Source: Brachionus rotundiformis (lineage: Eukaryota > Rotifera > Eurotatoria > Ploima > Brachionidae). From it: a DNA stretch of 64,000 nucleotides. The stretch lies in assembly GCA_016802295.1 (NCBI GenBank), contig JAESIW010000020.1, positions 5,122,821-5,186,820 on the forward strand, written 5' to 3'. The position numbers and the translations under genes were made by a program. Below, piece after piece: positions 59,701-64,000 of this stretch (its first letter is position 1; every line of letters starts with the position of its first letter). Below the pieces are notes generated by a model that searched no databases, was not told the origin of the DNA, and was given only the letters and a program-made list of their open reading frames with translations.

Positions 59701-62607
59701 TGCAAACCGGAATCTACCTTGCTTTTCACATTCATATAATTGGTATTTTTCATAATTACATGACCTGAATTAGAATGTGAAGATGGTGCATTGGGAACTT
59801 TAAATTGAATGACAGCGTGAGATCGAGAGGATGCTTTGTTGAATGAAGTCGAGCCAATATGCCGATTAGATTGAGATACCTCTATTGTTCTTCTAAGCTG
59901 GGCAATACTTTTTATTTCTACCTCAACTAATCCGACCACATTTAATTGTCCTGAAGCGTCCTCTCTCAGAACTAATCTAAATCATCAAATAAATTAAATA
60001 ATTGATAAATAATTTTTTTTAATATTTTACTTGCTGTTGCGATTGATTAGATCATATAATTGACCATTATAAATTTCATAAAATCCACAAAATAATCGTT
60101 CATTATTGCTAAAAAGACTCTCAGCAGTGAGCTCACATAGACCATTTTGTTGTTTGTTTCCGAAAAGGGTATGAGTTTTTCCTGATCCAGTTTGACCAAA
60201 ACAAATACAATTAAAATCTAATCTTTAAGAAAAAATAATTAAAAATATGTTTTAATTCTTAAAAAACTTTAAGTTAATTATAAAACTTAATAAATTTAAA
60301 TTAATTAAATAAAGCGAGATTATTATTATTAACCTGTTTAAGATTTTTTCTTTTTCTAATTTAAACCTAACAAATCGTTTTTTTCAAATCATCTTTTTAA
60401 AACCTGAATTTTCGAACAGTCGGTATTAATAGTCATTTAAGTGATCCCTTTGGAATAAATGGCTTGATTAATCCAAATAAGATAAAATTTATTAATAATT
60501 TTATCATAAAATAATATTTGAAATTGCTTTGGAAAAGAAAGAAAATTAGAAAATTAGCGCAAACTCGTAACTATGAACCCTACAGTCGAAAAAGTCCTCA
60601 TTAAGATCATAAATGACCACATATCAATAAGAATTTTCTAAAAGATCATTGAATGGCCAAGCTTCCTAGCATAAATTTGTTTCGCAAAATTTTTCCAATC
60701 ATGAAGTGTTCGAGGATTCTGAATACCTATAGTATATGAATTGTTTTGGATCAAAAAAAAATTTAATTGGATCAAATGAGTTTTTTACTTTCAAATCAAA
60801 TTTTATTTTCGTTTTGCTTATCATTATATTATTAATCAGGATTTTTATTTATATTTTAGATACTATTTTATTAAAGATTTAAAAAAATATATTTTAAAGA
60901 AAGCACTTTGCCTAATAAAGACTAAAAAAATCTAATTTCCCAAAAATTTTTGAAATTTGGTGAAATTTTATTTTTATTCTTTCATATTGTGCCAACAATT
61001 TAGAATAAAAAAATCCTAACAATAATTATATAATTTTAAATTTTAATATAAAGCCTAGAAACTCATTCTAAAAAATAAGTTGAAAAAAATTATTTAAATG
61101 CTTGATTAATTTAAAAATACTGATAATTAAATATTATTTAAAAATATCTACCTATTTTTGAATGGCAAATTAATAAAAGGTAAAATTGAATTCTTGAAAA
61201 TTTCTTCGTTTGAACAATCGGAATCAAATGTCTTGTCAAAATTAAACTCGTTCTTAAGGCAAAACTTAACTTTCCACAAAAAATCAAATTTTAAAAAAGA
61301 TACCTTTCTCAAAACGGGGGTACCATCTACCGCTAGTTTAACTTCATCAACACAAATATTTCCATCACAATCACTATTTTCGACTTGTACCGAATCTTGA
61401 TATTCAGCTTCGGTTGGCAATTTAGGCCTTTTTCTAGCAAAGACAAAAATTTCGTTGGTCACCAAGGTGGAGTTTAGCTGAAGATTGGGGTTTTCGTTCA
61501 ATTTAATAGATGCACTTGACGGAGTTTTTCTAATAAAGCCTTTATTTTTAGTATTCAAACTCTGTGGTACACCGTAGTTATAGCCCTTGTCACTTATTAG
61601 CTCTACATTGGAAATTTCTTTCCGTATTGGGTGAATTTTAGGGCCAAAATAATAGCTAGCTGATCTAGCTGATGAACTTTGAACAGGATGGGTGACAGAG
61701 TTGGCCTGCGTGGTAGCAGTGGCAGACAATTTTGAAAATACCGGGTTAGCATTTTTTCTGGCCGAATTGACCGGCTCAGTGCTCTTGGCTCGTAGAACCG
61801 CTGACTTGGTGCTGGTCCATGTCACACTATTCTTGCTCGATTGCTTCATTTCTTTTGGAGTGTCGGGCTCAGTATTCGTCTTTGGATTAATTTCTGTCCA
61901 AATGGGTGTAGATGAATTTTTGTTTTCGTTTAGATTTAGTTCATTATTTTCTTTTAATTGATCATTAGAGTTTGATGTTTGCTTGGCTATCGACTTGGAC
62001 GTCAATGGTGTCTGGTTGGTCAAATGTTTCCACTCGTTTAAAGTAAACATTTTAAAATCCAAATTCGGGTCAGCATTTAGAGATATTTTGCTACTCTTTT
62101 TACATGTCATTTTAATTGTATTCATAACTTGCTTTAAAAATAATTGAAGTTTTAAAAACTTTTTCTTGTCGTAGGGCGACACACTGATCATGTCAAACTC
62201 TTTATTAGTTAGTTTTGTTAATGATAATGGACTAAAGTACCCATTATCGATCAATTCATTCACATAATGTTCCAATTTGTAAAATTTAAGCAATTTAAAC
62301 AAATATCTAAGAGTCAATTTAAAATTCTGGTCATTGCTTTTTTGCTTTTGGTGGCCAATGGTGGCGAATATGGTCTCAAATTCTTGCTCGTCATCGTAGT
62401 CAAAGTAGTTCATGTCGTCGTCTTCAGGCTCGCTGCTAGACGCCGAGCTCTCCGCATCGAACTCACTTGTTTTGTCGCTCAGGTATTTGAAGCACACATC
62501 GTCCTCGCCCCTAAAAAGTAACATTTAGCCAGCATCAAACTGGTTTGAACCATATAGTACCTGTTTGCCATGGAAGACTTGATGTCTGTTTGTGTAATGG
62601 CGGTCAT
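56778..62607 (-). CDS. Kif24: KIF24-like kinesin-13 with N-terminal SAM domain
   Basis: Seven exons on the minus strand: 62607-62561, 62510-61304, 61252-61152, 60222-60031, 59976-59562, 59029-57036, 56982-56778; phases close to 1386 aa, near human KIF24. A SAM domain lies at about residues 80-147 ([19 protein letters not shown]). The motor starts near 369 ([12 protein letters not shown]) and carries the P-loop [10 protein letters not shown] (about 461), switch I NKASSRSH and switch [10 protein letters not shown], then LKECIRCI and [15 protein letters not shown] long disordered region with coiled-coil patches follows. The last exon supplies [18 protein letters not shown], the C-terminal helix typical of KIF24. 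Known role: microtubule-depolymerising kinesin at centrioles that restrains ciliogenesis with CP110. Introns are 50-54 nt except two of 532 and 929 nt within the motor. The intron at 61303-61253 has no stop and a length divisible by three. Confidence 0.93.
59030..59561 (-). other. Long (532 nt) intron in the KIF24-like gene
   Basis: GT-AG intron after the DLAGSE..NQSLLA block; ten times the usual intron length here. AT-rich, with no gene or element recognised. Confidence 0.7.
60223..61151 (-). other. Long (929 nt) intron just before the kinesin P-loop
   Basis: GT-AG intron between PFINLPFKN and the [10 protein letters not shown] exon. AT-rich with scattered more balanced sequence near 60540-60740. 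No coding frame or mobile element recognised. Confidence 0.65.
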
Positions 62608-64000
62608 TTTTGTCCAGATTTATGCTCAAACCACCTGAAAATGTTGCAAATTTAATTAAACTGTGATTTCAACACACACACATGCAAAATATTTGAATTC
62701 ACCAAATATTTCTTACACTAATTGGCCAAGTTGCCTAGTAACACAGTGCGTACGAGAAAGAATTCTAAGAGTAAAAAAGAATAATTTTCTTTATTTAATC
62801 TAAATTTTAAAATCAATTGCAAGCAAAAATAATGAGCAAAGACGACAAAAAATTGTTCAGATTTATTTGTATTTTGAACCCAAGTTGCCTAACAAAAATA
62901 CGCCTTGAACATATTTTATCTTTTTAAATAAATAAAAAATTTAATAATTTTTTTTAATATCTAAGAACTGAAAAGGCTAGTATTTAGTCTGGTCTTGGAC
63001 AGATAGTAATAAATATCTATTTGATAGTATTTTTATCATTTATGTTAATCGAAAAAGATTGAACCTTTCTAAATGCTATCGAGATATAAGGCCAATTTGA
63101 GTTGAATTTGGGCTTAAGGATTTGGACCTAGTAGTAAACTGTTTGAGCTATAAAATTTATTATTCAGCATACTAGATTTGGACTTAGAAAGAGATTTTTT
63201 TTAAATCCTAGTATTTAAATCTTTGACAAACAAAGTATGGCTTATAAATCAGCATAAAAAAATGTTAAATGATTAAAATTAGGGCTTCAAATCTTGATTT
63301 TATACAAAAAGAATAATAATTTACAATTGTCTTTTGAAGAATAAAAAAAAATTTAGTATTGCCCAACAGAAATAAAAATTGATGCGTTTTGATCGGGTTT
63401 CGTTTTAAAATTCTAATTAAAAAAAATAAAAAAAATTCTTTTTTCCTAATTTGAATTGTTTACAAATGAGGTATTTCAGGCTTTTATTGATTTTTGTATG
63501 GTTGTAGAACAAAAAATTTAATTAGTAAAATTGTTGATTAAAATTTGTGACAAAATTTTGAACAATTTATGGAAAAAAAAAATTATCTTATTTGAGTTGG
63601 ATTACTTAAACTTATTAAAAATTATTATTTTTTTATACGAAAACCAAACGCGGTATAAATAACTAAAAAAATAATATTTTGAATCATAAAGATCAGCTTA
63701 CGGTCAAAATTGTAGTCCTAAAAAATTTAAAAATAATATTTAATTGCCCTGATTTAAAAGAAAAAAAGATATTTATTTATTTAAATTCTAATGCTTGACT
63801 TAATCAAGCTTAAAATTAAACAGTTCTATTTTCATAAAGTATTTTTCTTCTATTTAACTTTTTTTTTAATACAATCTTTTTTCAAAAACATATCGTGACC
63901 AATTTGATGAAGTTTGTTTTGAGGGATATAAATCGAATCGGAACCCTGTAGAAATATGATATTATTTGTTGTATTGTTTTGTTATATAATAGAACTATTG
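62608..64000. other. AT-rich flank, no gene seen
   Basis: Upstream region of the KIF24-like gene and end of the window. A short CA run is present near 62673. No open frame of interest. Confidence 0.55.

Overview
The window is nuclear DNA from a small-genome invertebrate. It is very AT-rich, the genes are split by GT-AG introns that are nearly all 46-63 nt, and the protein set is metazoan (Prickle, PTF1A-like bHLH, two-pore channel, KIF24, GCNA, ATE1, BRMS1/Sds3). Low GC, tiny introns, scattered non-LTR retrotransposon fragments and a FLYWCH zinc-finger gene fit a monogonont rotifer such as Brachionus; the species is an inference. Gene models below were built by hand by joining open frames at GT-AG boundaries, checking that reading phase closes and that protein family motifs become continuous.

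Layout. 0-5 kb: a CD225/dispanin membrane protein (+), coding-like scraps on the minus strand, and an unknown single-pass membrane protein (-). 5.5-12.2 kb: a 679-aa disordered protein with a repeated short helix motif (-), a dead RTE-like LINE fragment (+), and an intronless, strikingly GC-rich prickle gene (-). 12.2-19.1 kb is a gene desert. 19-29 kb: a BRMS1/Sds3-family gene (4 exons), an orphan class-A GPCR and a 14-exon two-pore channel, all on the + strand. 29.9-32.5 kb: a two-exon FLYWCH protein (-), a piggyBac-like MITE, and an intronless PD-(D/E)XK nuclease-fold gene (-). 33.7-39.3 kb: a tight same-strand run of PTF1A-like bHLH, two tandem zeta-class glutathione transferases (maleylacetoacetate isomerase) and GCNA. 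40.6-48.2 kb, all minus: two glutamine-rich proteins of unknown function and methylthioribulose-1-phosphate dehydratase (APIP). 49.4-54.3 kb: a perfect 23-bp foldback, a second PD-(D/E)XK gene related to the one at 32 kb, LINE debris and ATE1 arginyltransferase (8 exons). 54.5-56.6 kb: retrotransposon remains. 56.8-62.6 kb: a 7-exon KIF24-type kinesin-13 (-). The rest is AT-rich sequence with no gene I can support.

The genes do not form one pathway. The most interesting features are the diverged pair of intronless nuclease-fold genes, the compact 33.7-39.3 kb cluster with only 44 nt between the two GST genes, the base-composition anomaly of prickle, active-site or filter changes in one GST and in the channel, and a short stretch of ATE1 exon/intron sequence copied about 1 kb upstream of its source.
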